This document shows positions 35,311 to 45,809 of a DNA stretch of 64,000 nt, piece by piece. The stretch covers positions 62,001 through 126,000 of the forward strand of contig NZ_JARWSK010000005.1 of NCBI RefSeq assembly GCF_031081985.1, read 5' to 3'. This stretch comes from Komagataeibacter xylinus (GTDB lineage: Bacteria > Pseudomonadota > Alphaproteobacteria > Acetobacterales > Acetobacteraceae). The translations under genes were made by a program, and so were the position numbers. The first letter of the stretch is position 1, and each line of letters opens with the position of its first letter. The notes beneath the pieces are model-generated. The model saw only the letters and a list, made by a program, of their open reading frames with translations, was not told the DNA's origin and made no database searches.

Positions 35311-35353
35311 AGAACACCGCCCTTTTTAAAAAAAAGGGCGGCAGCCGAAAACT
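35311..35353. repeat. Intergenic hairpin repeat, copy 9
   Basis: AGAACACCGCCC(T5)(A8)GGGCGGCAGCCGAAAACTC, in the gap 25 bases beyond the rmlA stop. It is a copy of the GC-rich hairpin half. Confidence 0.8.
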
Positions 35354-35377
35354 CTCGTCCTTTAGCCCGCTCGGGCA

Positions 35378-36273
<896 letters not shown>

Positions 36274-36277
<4 letters not shown>

Positions 36278-37350
36278 GCTGCTGTTCCCATCTTGTCACC
36301 TGCCTGGCCAAGGCGCTTGCCATCGTAGCGGGCGGCGCGGATGCCCTCCCACCAGGCGCGGTTATCGAGGTACCACTGCACCGTGCGGCGGATACCGTGC
36401 TCAAAATCATGCTTCGCCCGCCAGTCCAGTGCCTGCTCGGCATGGGTGGGGTCGATCTCGTAACGGAAATCATGGCCCGGACGGTCATGCACATGCCGGA
36501 TCAGGCGTGCGTGCGGACCCGCGAGGTCAGGGCGCAGTTCATCAAGAATGGTGCAGATCGCCTCGACCACCTGCATGTTGGTGCGGGGCTGGCGGGCGCC
36601 GATGGCGTAGGTCTCGCCGGGCTGGCCGCGCTCGACTGCGCGCACCAGCGCTTCGGCATGGTCCTCGACAAACAGCCAGTCGCGCACGTTCTGCCCGCTG
36701 CCATAAACCGGCAGTTCACGCCCTTCGATGGCGTTGATGGTCACCAGCGGGATCAGCTTTTCGGGGAAGTGCCACGGGCCGTAATTGTTCGTGGTGTTGG
36801 TGACAAAAGTCGGCAGGCCATAAGTATGGTACCATGCCCGCACCAGATGATCGGATGATGCCTTGGAGGCGGAATACGGACTGCGCGGGTCATAGGGGGT
36901 ATGCTCGTTAAACGGCGGGTCACCCATCTCGAGCGCGCCAAAGACTTCATCGGTCGAGATGTGGTGGAAGCGGAAAGCCTTGCGACGGGCTTCATCCTGC
37001 TGCGCCCACCACTGCCTTGCCGCCTCGAGCAGCGTGTAGGTGCCCACGATGTTCGTGCTGACAAACGTGCCCGGCCCATCAATGGAGCGGTCCACATGGC
37101 TTTCGGCAGCAAGATGCATGACCGCATCGGGCGCAAACTGCTCGAACACCCGGTCCATGGCCTGCCGGTCGGTAATATTGGCCACCTCCAGCCGGTAACG
37201 ACCGCTATCGGCGGCATCTTCCGTTGCTTTTATACTTGCGGCATAGGTCAGGGCATCCACGTTGAGGATCTCATGCGTGGTGTGCCGGACCAGATGCCGC
37301 ACGACTGCCGAACCAATAAATCCGCAGCCCCCCGTTATCAGTATACGCAT
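36274..37350 (-). CDS. rmlB: dTDP-glucose 4,6-dehydratase
   Basis: Second enzyme of dTDP-rhamnose synthesis, an extended SDR. The NAD loop is GGCGFIGSA at the N-terminus, the Asp-Glu catalytic pair is in HISTDEVFG, and Tyr-Lys in YSASKASSDH. Length 358 residues. GGAAGGAG just before the ATG is a strong ribosome binding site. It heads the rmlBA pair; an A+T-rich 200-base region upstream presumably holds the promoter. Confidence 0.95.
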
Positions 37351-37550
37351 TGCCTACTCCTTCCCCTTGCCGTGAGCGCAGGTGCATACACCGCGCGCGA
37401 CAGGCCAATTATTTCGCATGGACATGCCAGATGGAAATATTGGCAATCATATTAAAAACACCATAACTTAACGCGACAGTTAAAGGCGTTTGTATGTCAT
37501 AAATATGAACAAACTTTATTCACCTGTTCAGATTTTGACCGCACGCCGGA

Positions 37551-38702
37551 TCAGGCCATATGCCGCGCGGCCACCATGGCCTCCCGCGCATCAATGCGCT
37601 GCATGATACGCCGCCCGAGGCGCTGCGATGGGCGCTCGACCAAGTGGTAACAGACCACCCCCACCAGCAGGCACAGGCCGAATATGGCCACGACCGCCAC
37701 AAGCCCTGCGGCAGGATCGAGTTGCCGCAGCCACGGCCCCATGCACCAGGCCAGAATGCCGATGATGAGGTAATGCGTGAGGTAAAACGAAAATGATATG
37801 CGCCCCAGCCACACCACTGGCGCCGAGGCCAGCAGCGTATTGACCACGCCGCGCTGGTAGGCCAGCCCAAAGACCAGCACGGTAAACCCGAACACGTCAC
37901 ACACCGGCAGGACCGGAAAGAACAGGGTTGCGGCAATGAACCCGACAGCTCCCAGTGTAAGGCCGGCCGCATAACGCTCCGTGCTGTCGGGTGCGAGGTG
38001 ATAGACGCGGTACAGCACGACCCCGGCTGTAAAACAGAAGAACATGCGCACGGCGCCAAACGTGCCGGTGGGATTGTTATTGGCGTGGTGCGCCGCAAAC
38101 AGGATCACCACCAGTGCGGCCAGACTTGCCGCGCACAGGGCCGCGGCACTGCGCACCGATGTAATGCGCATCGCCACCATGGCCAGCATGGGGAACAGGA
38201 TGTAGCCCAGCACTTCCGCGCTCAACGTCCATGAGACGATATTCCACTCCCCCAGTTTCAGCACCGTCCAGCTCTGCACCAAAAGCAGCGTCTGCACGAA
38301 GCCGGGCCAGGACAGGTTATGCGTCCTGTAGGCAAAAGCAGGGTCGGTATAGGCGCGCTGCATGGCCACGTAACCTGGCGCAAACAGCACCAGCGGCACG
38401 ATGGCCAGCAGCACGACCGTATTGAGTGGATAGACGCGAAAGAAACGGACAATAAAAAAGTCCCGTATCACGCGCCATGTGGGCACGCGGAACTGCGCCT
38501 CATGCACATGCATGAGAATGAAGCCCGACAGCACGAAGAACAGGTCGACGCCCCGAAAACCGTTGAACAGGAAAAGCGAGTGCAACAGCCACGGCATATG
38601 CAGGATATCGGCAGCCAGACCATAGAAATGAGTGGTGAAAACCCACAGCGCCGCAACACCACGCACTCCTGTCAGGCTGGGGATGGAACGGGCCCTGGGC
38701 AT
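37551..38702 (-). CDS. Acyltransferase-3 family O-acyltransferase
   Basis: Integral inner membrane acyltransferase, 383 residues with about ten hydrophobic segments. The first segment has SLTGVRGVAALWVFTTHFYG with the expected His, and RFFRVYPLNTVVLL carries the arginine-rich motif. Such proteins add acetyl groups to polysaccharide sugars. Acetan is acetylated, so this is a candidate acetan acetyltransferase, with a second candidate at 56512. Which residue each modifies cannot be read here. Confidence 0.85.
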   Translation of the reverse strand: MPRARSIPSLTGVRGVAALWVFTTHFYGLAADILHMPWLLHSLFLFNGFRGVDLFFVLSGFILMHVHEAQFRVPTWRVIRDFFIVRFFRVYPLNTVVLLAIVPLVLFAPGYVAMQRAYTDPAFAYRTHNLSWPGFVQTLLLVQSWTVLKLGEWNIVSWTLSAEVLGYILFPMLAMVAMRITSVRSAAALCAASLAALVVILFAAHHANNNPTGTFGAVRMFFCFTAGVVLYRVYHLAPDSTERYAAGLTLGAVGFIAATLFFPVLPVCDVFGFTVLVFGLAYQRGVVNTLLASAPVVWLGRISFSFYLTHYLIIGILAWCMGPWLRQLDPAAGLVAVVAIFGLCLLVGVVCYHLVERPSQRLGRRIMQRIDAREAMVAARHMA

Positions 38703-38756
38703 GTGATTCCCCCTTCAGAGATTGCCTGAACAACAACTCATCAACTTAAAAACCAT

Positions 38757-38812
38757 AAAAGTTTCCGGACGCTGCCTTTTTATTTCAAATCAGGCGGCAT
38801 GCCCTGAAGCCA
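38757..38812. repeat. Intergenic hairpin repeat, copy 10 (diverged)
   Basis: AAAAGTTTCCGGACGCTGCC(T5)ATTTCAAATCAGGCGGCATGCCCTGAAGC, a weaker member about 90 bases beyond the stop of the Wza-like gene. Confidence 0.6.
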
Positions 38813-38901
38813 TGTGGCACAGACTTCAGCAGAAACTGACTTATGCTGGCACAATGCTTCCGGGCAGCCCGAGCAGCCCCCCGGAAGCCTCCTGCGCCCG
38901 C

Positions 38902-39492
38902 CTAGAAGAAGCGTTCTTCAACCGTCACGACATCACCGGGCAGCAGCACCGTCTCGCGTGAGATGCGGCCTTCATGCGCGGGGGTATCGAGGTCTTCATG
39001 GCGCACGTCGGTCGCGTGCCCCGTCACGGCGCGGTAGGTAAAGCCGCCCGCAAGGGCCACGGCAGTGAGCATGGTCATGCCCGGCTGGTAGGGATACTGG
39101 CCGGGATGATTGACCTCGCCGAGGATGTAGATCGGCCTGTACTGCGCAATCTCGACCGAAACGCTGGGCTGGTACAGAATGCCCTTCTTTTCCAGATCGG
39201 CAGCAATACGCTGCGCCAGCGCCCCCGGTGCCGAGCCCGCCGCCGGCACGACGCCGAGCAGCGGAAAGTCGATATTGCCGTTGTCACTGACCGTAAAGGT
39301 ATTGCTCAACTGCGGGTCATTATAGGTGATGACCCGCACTTGGTCGCCCGGCCCAAGGTGATAGGCCCGGCCATCCACCGGGGCAAAGGACTGTTCGCGC
39401 CCCGATGCGCATGAGCCTAGCGCCAGCAGGGCCGTGGCACCGATTGCGTGCAGTATTCCAGGCCGACACGTTTTCCGTATCATTGCAAACAT
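38902..39492 (-). CDS. Wza-like polysaccharide export lipoprotein
   Basis: Outer membrane export protein of the Wza/GumB family, 196 residues. I choose the ATG at 39492 because GGGAG lies five bases upstream. A lipoprotein signal ends in LLALGSC, followed by the poly-export domain (YHLGPGDQVRVITYNDPQLS) and an SLBB-like segment (IYILGEVNHPGQYPYQPGMT). It lacks the long C-terminal helical barrel of E. coli Wza, like GumB. It probably forms the exit complex with the Wzc-like kinase and the adjacent outer membrane barrel. Confidence 0.9.
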   Translation of the reverse strand: MFAMIRKTCRPGILHAIGATALLALGSCASGREQSFAPVDGRAYHLGPGDQVRVITYNDPQLSNTFTVSDNGNIDFPLLGVVPAAGSAPGALAQRIAADLEKKGILYQPSVSVEIAQYRPIYILGEVNHPGQYPYQPGMTMLTAVALAGGFTYRAVTGHATDVRHEDLDTPAHEGRISRETVLLPGDVVTVEERFF

Positions 39493-39554
39493 GGCCACTC
39501 CCAAATCATTCAATGCTGTTTTTCTTCTTTCCGGGGGTGGGGCCATGTGGCCCC

Positions 39555-40931
39555 TTAGCCGGAGATGGAAAAACCCAATAGTACCGTATTGCTCGTAAAC
39601 GTCGAAAGACGCCCCGGGATGTTCAGGTAATTCACGTTTCCGCCGGATGTGGCGTTATTGACATAGTTATAGGTAAGTGAGGCACGCACATGGCGATCGA
39701 TGTTCCAGAACACCGTTCCGCCAAAATGAATCTGTTTTTGCAGGCGGCTGCCCTCGAGGCTCGCCACGGCCGAGCCCTCCGCCTGCTGGCCGGACTGCGA
39801 GCTGCTCTCGCCAAACTCGCCATAGGCGCGCACGAACACGTTATGCCGCAGTTCATGATCCCATTGCAGCCGTACGTCGGTAATGACCTGGTTGCGGGCA
39901 AAGGGGGTTTCGGGGTCGCTGATATGGCGGGCCGCGGTCAGGGTCACGGTATCGATACGGCGCGGCATCCACGCCACGTTGGCCTCGAACGTAGGCGTGC
40001 TGACCGAGGGGCTGTAGCCATTCTTGAAACTGCGCGTCTCGCCACCCACAAGCAGCCGGTACTGCCATACCTGCCCACGGCGGAAGTCAACGCCCACAAA
40101 TCCCGCCCCATCGGCGTAATTGTTGGTCGAGGCCTGAACCGCCTGGTCGAACTGCGCGGCTGACCCGCGCAGCACGGCGACAAGCGCATCCCCGCGCGAG
40201 AATTCGTAGCGCGAGGTCAGCGATCCGGTCTCGACCTTATGGCTGATTGAATCATAATCAATCGAAATCGGCCCCGGCGCCGTGCCGAACGAGAAATCCT
40301 GATAGTCGAATGCCGGGATCAGGCTGAAGCGCCCAAACACCTTGGTATAGCTTAACCGCCCGTCATTGACCTGGTAGGGCACGGGATAGACCACCCCGTA
40401 CACACCCAGATTGGTGGCCGAAAGGTGGTACTGATAGTGCGAGAACGCAGCGCTGAGCGTGTCATGGCCCAGGTTGAGCGAGCCGCCAATGCTACCATGC
40501 CAGTTGGTGTAGCTGGCAATGGACTGGGTGGGATAGCGGTGGTCATCCATCCCCACCGAGGCCCCGAGTGCATGCCGCCGCCAGCGTGAACTGGCACTGA
40601 CATTGGCCGAGGTCTGCACCGCCGGGCTGCCGGAGCCGGGAATGCCCAGCGTATTGGTGTTGTAACCCACGTTTTCTGAAGCGCTTGGCCTGAGCAGCCA
40701 GCTCCCCATGCCAATCCCGTCGCTCTGCTGGCCCATCATCTGGTGGGTCACGACCGAGCCGGTCAGGTCGGTGGAATAACCCGGCACATCGGAGGGAAAA
40801 AGCTGCTGGATCAACTGGGCATGGGCCGCCTGCGCATGCAGCCCCACACCCAGTGCCACCATGCTGCCCACCGACCCATACCGCAGGCCACGCCGCACCC
40901 TGCCGCGACCACGCAACCGCACTACCTTCAT
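39555..40931 (-). CDS. Outer membrane beta-barrel protein (EPS locus)
   Basis: An exported protein of 458 residues, starting at the ATG at 40931 after AGGGCAGGGT. An Arg-rich N-terminus and a hydrophobic signal (GSMVALGVGLHAQAAHA) precede alternating polar/aromatic strands and a C-terminal segment LLGFSISG typical of outer membrane barrels. Similar barrels occur in other exopolysaccharide loci and may provide the outer membrane pore missing from short Wza-like lipoproteins. It lies between the flippase and the Wza-like gene in one direction. Confidence 0.82.
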   Translation of the reverse strand: MKVVRLRGRGRVRRGLRYGSVGSMVALGVGLHAQAAHAQLIQQLFPSDVPGYSTDLTGSVVTHQMMGQQSDGIGMGSWLLRPSASENVGYNTNTLGIPGSGSPAVQTSANVSASSRWRRHALGASVGMDDHRYPTQSIASYTNWHGSIGGSLNLGHDTLSAAFSHYQYHLSATNLGVYGVVYPVPYQVNDGRLSYTKVFGRFSLIPAFDYQDFSFGTAPGPISIDYDSISHKVETGSLTSRYEFSRGDALVAVLRGSAAQFDQAVQASTNNYADGAGFVGVDFRRGQVWQYRLLVGGETRSFKNGYSPSVSTPTFEANVAWMPRRIDTVTLTAARHISDPETPFARNQVITDVRLQWDHELRHNVFVRAYGEFGESSSQSGQQAEGSAVASLEGSRLQKQIHFGGTVFWNIDRHVRASLTYNYVNNATSGGNVNYLNIPGRLSTFTSNTVLLGFSISG

Positions 40932-40944
40932 ACCCTGCCCTAAC

Positions 40945-42423
40945 CTAACCTGTAATCGTAACGCGGGGCTTGCCCCCCGCGCGTGGGACCAACCGGTGCA
41001 CCATGTCATGCAGCCCCGGGTCCAGCCGGTAGGCGGCAAACGCCATTGCCAGCCCCACCACCGCCGCGGCTCCAGCCGAGACCAGCAGGGTCATAGGAAC
41101 AAGCAGACTCACAATCAATGCCCCTGTCATAATCATCATACCTGGCACAAGGCGCCAAGTCTGCCGTGACAGGCAATCCGACAACAGGTAAAGCGCAACT
41201 AAATTAATCGTGACCCGCAGGGTCCATGCCGCCGCAGCGCCCGGCAGCCCCCACCATTTGATGAACAGCCACAGCACGCAAAAGAACGGCAGGATCTCGA
41301 CCATCGACACCTTGGCCGTGATATGCGGCCGCCCCTGCCCCTGCAAAAGCCCGTATGGCAGGAAGGCAATGCCGTTGGTCCAGGCACCAAACATCAGGAT
41401 CTCGGCCACCGGGCGCGACACATCGGCAAAGTTGCCGCCCACCCACATGTGCAGGAACGCACCCGAAAATACGATGCCCGGCGCGCAGATCAGCCCGAAG
41501 CCATAGGTCAGCGACGACGTGGCCCGGCGCGTCAGGTCCACCGCCTCGCCACGCTCGGCGCGTGACAGGCGCGGGAACAGCGTGCGGGCCAGGGCGGTCG
41601 CCACAACCTGCGAACGCATGGCCAGGTTCATCGGCACGGTGTACTGCCCGACCGATGTCACCCCCAGCGTCGCACCGATGATAAGCTGGTTGGACGTATC
41701 AAGCAGCGGGTTGATCAGGCTCGATATGCTGACCCACGAGCCGTAGCCCAGCAGGCGCTTGAGCCATGTCACGTCAAAGTCGAGCGGGCGGATGGGCCAT
41801 TCCAGCGCCATGACAACGCAGTAGGACAGCATGATCATGCCCAGCCGCGACAGCACGATGGAAGGCAGCACAACCGTAAGCTGTGGCCCCCATATATGGA
41901 TGCAGATCAGCGGAATGATCTGCCCCGCCATGGTGGTGGAGGAATTGAGCATGTTGGAGAGCAGGAAGCGCTCGCGCGATTCCATCGCCCCCGTGGCCAC
42001 GCCGTTGATCATGCCCAGCGGCAGCATCACCGCCATCCATGGATAGGCATGCCGCGTCTCGGCCATCAGGTCGGGCGGTATGCGCACGAAATGCAGCAGC
42101 ACCATGTCGCCAATGGGGTACAGGATCAGCCCGCCCAGCGCGCCAAGGCCAAGATTGCTGTAAAACGCGGTCATGAGCACGGGCGAGCGCTCGCGTGAGG
42201 TCGCATGCCCCAACTGCGCCAGCGCATTGGCCGAGGCGCGTGACAGCCCGAAATCAAGAAACCCCAGATACCCCAGCAAAATCCATGAAATGGCAACAAT
42301 GCCGTACCGGTCCGTGCCGATCAGGTGCAGGTAGAACGGCACCGTGCCCAGCGAGACGATAATGGGGAAGATGGAGCCAAAGACATTGAACAGGAAATTG
42401 GTGGAAAACTTGTTCCTGGCCAT
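40945..42423 (-). CDS. Wzx-like oligosaccharide flippase
   Basis: Polytopic inner membrane protein of 492 residues, MATE/Wzx-type, with about 12-14 hydrophobic segments. The start MARNKFSTNFLFNVFGSIFP and FGLSRASANALAQLG are typical of polysaccharide-unit translocases. It would move lipid-linked repeat units to the periplasm. The ATG at 42423 overlaps the stop of the preceding transferase by one base (TGATG). Confidence 0.9.
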   Translation of the reverse strand: MARNKFSTNFLFNVFGSIFPIIVSLGTVPFYLHLIGTDRYGIVAISWILLGYLGFLDFGLSRASANALAQLGHATSRERSPVLMTAFYSNLGLGALGGLILYPIGDMVLLHFVRIPPDLMAETRHAYPWMAVMLPLGMINGVATGAMESRERFLLSNMLNSSTTMAGQIIPLICIHIWGPQLTVVLPSIVLSRLGMIMLSYCVVMALEWPIRPLDFDVTWLKRLLGYGSWVSISSLINPLLDTSNQLIIGATLGVTSVGQYTVPMNLAMRSQVVATALARTLFPRLSRAERGEAVDLTRRATSSLTYGFGLICAPGIVFSGAFLHMWVGGNFADVSRPVAEILMFGAWTNGIAFLPYGLLQGQGRPHITAKVSMVEILPFFCVLWLFIKWWGLPGAAAAWTLRVTINLVALYLLSDCLSRQTWRLVPGMMIMTGALIVSLLVPMTLLVSAGAAAVVGLAMAFAAYRLDPGLHDMVHRLVPRAGGKPRVTITG

Positions 42424-43604
42424 CACTCCGCCCCTGCCGCGGCCATGTTGGCTTCGGGCAGAGCGCGCCCGAGCACCTGCTGGTAAAGCCGCGCATATTC
42501 ATGCGCCACGCTGTGCCAGTCATAACGGCTGGCCACGTCCATGTTGCGCGCGCGCAGGGCGTCCGCCGTCTCGGGCAGGGCGGCGGCCATGTCCTCGGCC
42601 TCGCGCGCGCCGGGGGCAAGGTTGTCGGGGTTCACCATCACCCCCGCCGCACCCTGCTGCATGAGCCGCGCGAAGGGCGTGATGTTGCTCAGGATGGGCA
42701 CAAGCCCCGCCGACATCGCCTCCACCGCCGCAAGGCCAAAGCCTTCATGCGCGGACAGGCAGCCAAAGAAGCTGGCCTCCCCCATCAGCCCGCGCAGTTC
42801 GGCATCTGACGGGCCGGACACGATGCGCAGGCTGTCCTCTATGCCACAGGCGCGGGCCTGCGCGCGCAGGTCATCGGCCGTGAGGTTGGAATCCTGTCCC
42901 GCCACGATGATGTTCCAGCCGGAGTTATAGGCCCGCAGCAGGGCCACAAGCTGGAACAGGAGCTTGAGGCGCTTGTGCACCGCAAAGCGGCCAAAGGCGA
43001 GGATGGTACGGTTGGGCGTGCGCGATGCCGCATCACGGAAGCGGGTCTGGTTGATGCCGTTCTCGATGGTGATCAGGCGGCCTGCCGCCACATGACGGAA
43101 CAGGTCGGCATCGCTGTAGCTGCACGCCACGATCTTTTTATACGCCCGCACCGAGATGGGGGTGATGGTGCGGAACCAGATCTCCTTGATGCGCCTGAGC
43201 GCGCCGGTGTGAAAAAAGCCGCCATGGGTCGAGGCGATCATGGTCTTGCGGTGCAGCGGCCATGTCCAGGCCAGAAAGTCGAAAAAGAAGTCGATCGCGT
43301 GCACATGCAGCAGGTCAAACCCGCCAATATGCCGCAGCACCTGCGGCGCCAGCGGGTATTTGGTCGAACCCCGCCATGCCAGCCGGGTGACGGGTATGCC
43401 ATCGACCACATCGCGGTGCGGCAACTTGCCGGGGCGGCCGAACACGGTGTCGAGCGTCAGTACCTCGGCGTCGATACCCAGCCGCTGGCGCTGGCTGCGG
43501 GCAAGGTTGAGCAGGGAGTCTTCCAGCCCACCGACAGAAGGGCTGAACTGGCGGCAGATATGCAGGACTTTCAATGTTTCATCCCCCCGTTTCTTACTGT
43601 TCAT
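42423..43604 (-). CDS. aceC: AceC/GumH-like mannosyltransferase (GT4)
   Basis: GT-B glycosyltransferase of family 4, 393 residues. KVLHICRQFSPSVGGLEDSL opens the N-terminal domain and EGFGLAAVEAMSAG is the retaining-GT4 E-x7-E motif. The strong resemblance to GumH and AceC suggests transfer of mannose from GDP-mannose to the lipid-linked cellobiose unit. Start: ATG at 43604 overlaps the upstream gene by 11 bases; a TTG at 43574 with GGGGGG eight bases upstream gives a GumH-like N-terminus and may be real. Confidence 0.87.
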   Translation of the reverse strand: MNSKKRGDETLKVLHICRQFSPSVGGLEDSLLNLARSQRQRLGIDAEVLTLDTVFGRPGKLPHRDVVDGIPVTRLAWRGSTKYPLAPQVLRHIGGFDLLHVHAIDFFFDFLAWTWPLHRKTMIASTHGGFFHTGALRRIKEIWFRTITPISVRAYKKIVACSYSDADLFRHVAAGRLITIENGINQTRFRDAASRTPNRTILAFGRFAVHKRLKLLFQLVALLRAYNSGWNIIVAGQDSNLTADDLRAQARACGIEDSLRIVSGPSDAELRGLMGEASFFGCLSAHEGFGLAAVEAMSAGLVPILSNITPFARLMQQGAAGVMVNPDNLAPGAREAEDMAAALPETADALRARNMDVASRYDWHSVAHEYARLYQQVLGRALPEANMAAAGAE

Positions 43605-45804
43605 CAAAACGGCTCAGGATCCTGATATCCCTGTTGCCGTAACTGTAGCCCATCACGTCCATCGCATTATCCTCCACCATGGTGGCCACCACGCCGGCGA
43701 GGTGCGCGCCACAGGCTTCAAGCCGCTCCAGGCAGGCCATGACGGCACGCTGGGCCGTGCTCTTCCACCGGCACACGAAAATCACCTGATCGGCCATGTT
43801 CGCATGCACCAGCGCATCGCTCAGACCCAGCAGCGGCGGGCAGTCGATGATGATGAGTTCATAGGACTGCTTGAGTTCGACCAGCATCGCGCGCAGGCGG
43901 CGGATCTCGACGGGGCTGAAGGCGTGCTCGATGGTCCGGCCCGCCGGGATGTAGTCAAACCCGGCCTCGGGGTCGGTGCGGATGACATCAGCCACCCGCA
44001 CGCCACTTGTCACAAGGTCGCTCATGCCCAGCGAGGGGCGGCCCGTGGTGCCATCGGTCAGGTAATGGTCGAGCATGCCGCGCCGGTGGTCGGCATCGAT
44101 CACCAGCACTTTCTGCCCGCCACGCCGTGCAACGGCGGCCATCCACAGCGCCAGCGTGCTCTTGCCTTCCTCCGGTCCGGCGGAGGTAATGGCAAGGCAC
44201 AGCGGCTGGCCACCTTCATGCACCCGCATGGAAAGCTGCATGACCAGGCTGCGCACCGCCTCGGTCGCGCGGGAATAGGGGTGGTCGAGCACATGGCGGC
44301 GCACGGTCTGCTCGCTGCGCCCGCCCACCTTGGGCACCACGGCCAGCAGCGGCAGCGGAATGGCAGCGCGCAGGCGCTCGATCTCGGTAAAGCCCGCCGT
44401 GAAGTAATCGCGCAGCAGCACCGCACCCGCACCGGCGGCAAGGGCTACTGCAATCAGGCCAATGCCAAGCTTCTTGCGGTTGGGGAAGCTGGGCACATCC
44501 GGTGCCGAGGCATGTGACACCATGGCGATGGGCGGTTGCAGCAGGGCGGCGCGGTCCACCACTTCCTTGGCGTGCTCGAGGAAGGTTTCATACACCGTGC
44601 GCGCGCTCTGCGCCTCCTGGTCGAGCGTGCGGTATTCCGCCTGCGGGCCGCTCTGCCCGCCTGCCTTCTGGCGCAGAAGGTCGAGGTTTTCATTCAGGCG
44701 GTCCACCTCGGCGCGGGCGGAGATCTGGTCCTCGCGGATGGTGTTCAACGCAGCCTGCGTCTCGGCGGCAAGGCTTGCCTTTGTGGTCGCGATCTGCTGG
44801 TCAAGCGCGCGCAGGCGGGGGTGCTGGGGGCCGTAGGTGGCCGCCTCCTCCTGGCGCGTGCTTTCAAGCTGCATGAGCGAATTGGCCGTGGCCACCAGGA
44901 TCGGCTCCTGCGACAGGGCGACGGCGGCGCGCGCATCGCCCCGGGCGGCTGCATCCTTCAGGGCATCGGCGCGGGCCTGGGCTGCGGCAAGGCGGCCCTG
45001 CGCCTGGCTGAGGTTGGAGGCCGTATCGGCAATCTGGCGCTCGATCAGCGGGCTGGAGGTGCTGCCCTCGTTCGTGTTGGTCAGGCCGTGAGCGTTATCA
45101 AAGGCATTGGCCTTCTGCACCGCATCAAGCCAGCGCTGGCGCAGGGCGGCGGTGCGGCTGTCGAGCCACGCGGCCACGCGGTTGATGTCCGCCGTCTGGC
45201 GGGCAAGGGCAATGCGCTGGTAATTGGTCACCACCGCATCGGCCAGCGCTGCGGCGCGCGCCGGGTCGCCATCAACCACGCTGATGTCAAGGATCTGGGT
45301 GCGCGGCTCGGGTGTGATGGTCAGGTTGTTGAGGAAGGCGTCCTCCTCATGCATGCGCTGCACCTGCGGGTCCACCGGTTTTGCCACATGGCACATGAAA
45401 CCCAGCCCCATGTGGCACAGCCGGTCACGCAGGCCGACATGGGCAGGCTGGGCGGGGGGCGGAAGCTGCGCCAGCACGGCAGCAGCCACATCGCGCGAAT
45501 GGATCATCGCAGCCTCGGTCGAGACCAGTTCATCATCCGGCGGCGCCTGGTTCTGCTGCTGGCCGTTGGGCGCAAGCGGGTCCTGCTGCGCGTGGCCCGC
45601 CACCACAACCGTGGCCGTGGCCGTGTAGCGCGGCTTGAGCGAGAGCGTAATCGCGCCCCCTGCCCCCACCACGCCAAGCACGGTCAGGGCAAACAGCATC
45701 CGGTGCCGCAGGAAGGCGCGGCATGTCTGGCGAATGACGAGGCCGACATCCTGTGCGGTCCATGACATTGAAGGGTTCCGTCCCTGTATGGAAACATAAT
45801 TCAT
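43594..45804 (-). CDS. Wzc-like chain-length tyrosine kinase
   Basis: Polysaccharide co-polymerase with bacterial tyrosine kinase domain, 736 residues from the ATG at 45804. Membrane segments flank a long periplasmic coiled coil (about 60-480). The cytoplasmic domain shows Walker A SAGPEEGKSTLALW, Walker A' VLVIDADHRRG and Walker B LIIIDCPPLLG. The C-terminus has only a few tyrosines (GYSYGNRD), so autophosphorylation capacity is limited compared with E. coli Wzc. It controls chain length and export. Confidence 0.92.
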   Translation of the reverse strand: MNYVSIQGRNPSMSWTAQDVGLVIRQTCRAFLRHRMLFALTVLGVVGAGGAITLSLKPRYTATATVVVAGHAQQDPLAPNGQQQNQAPPDDELVSTEAAMIHSRDVAAAVLAQLPPPAQPAHVGLRDRLCHMGLGFMCHVAKPVDPQVQRMHEEDAFLNNLTITPEPRTQILDISVVDGDPARAAALADAVVTNYQRIALARQTADINRVAAWLDSRTAALRQRWLDAVQKANAFDNAHGLTNTNEGSTSSPLIERQIADTASNLSQAQGRLAAAQARADALKDAAARGDARAAVALSQEPILVATANSLMQLESTRQEEAATYGPQHPRLRALDQQIATTKASLAAETQAALNTIREDQISARAEVDRLNENLDLLRQKAGGQSGPQAEYRTLDQEAQSARTVYETFLEHAKEVVDRAALLQPPIAMVSHASAPDVPSFPNRKKLGIGLIAVALAAGAGAVLLRDYFTAGFTEIERLRAAIPLPLLAVVPKVGGRSEQTVRRHVLDHPYSRATEAVRSLVMQLSMRVHEGGQPLCLAITSAGPEEGKSTLALWMAAVARRGGQKVLVIDADHRRGMLDHYLTDGTTGRPSLGMSDLVTSGVRVADVIRTDPEAGFDYIPAGRTIEHAFSPVEIRRLRAMLVELKQSYELIIIDCPPLLGLSDALVHANMADQVIFVCRWKSTAQRAVMACLERLEACGAHLAGVVATMVEDNAMDVMGYSYGNRDIRILSRFDEQ

Positions 45805-45809
45805 GCTGT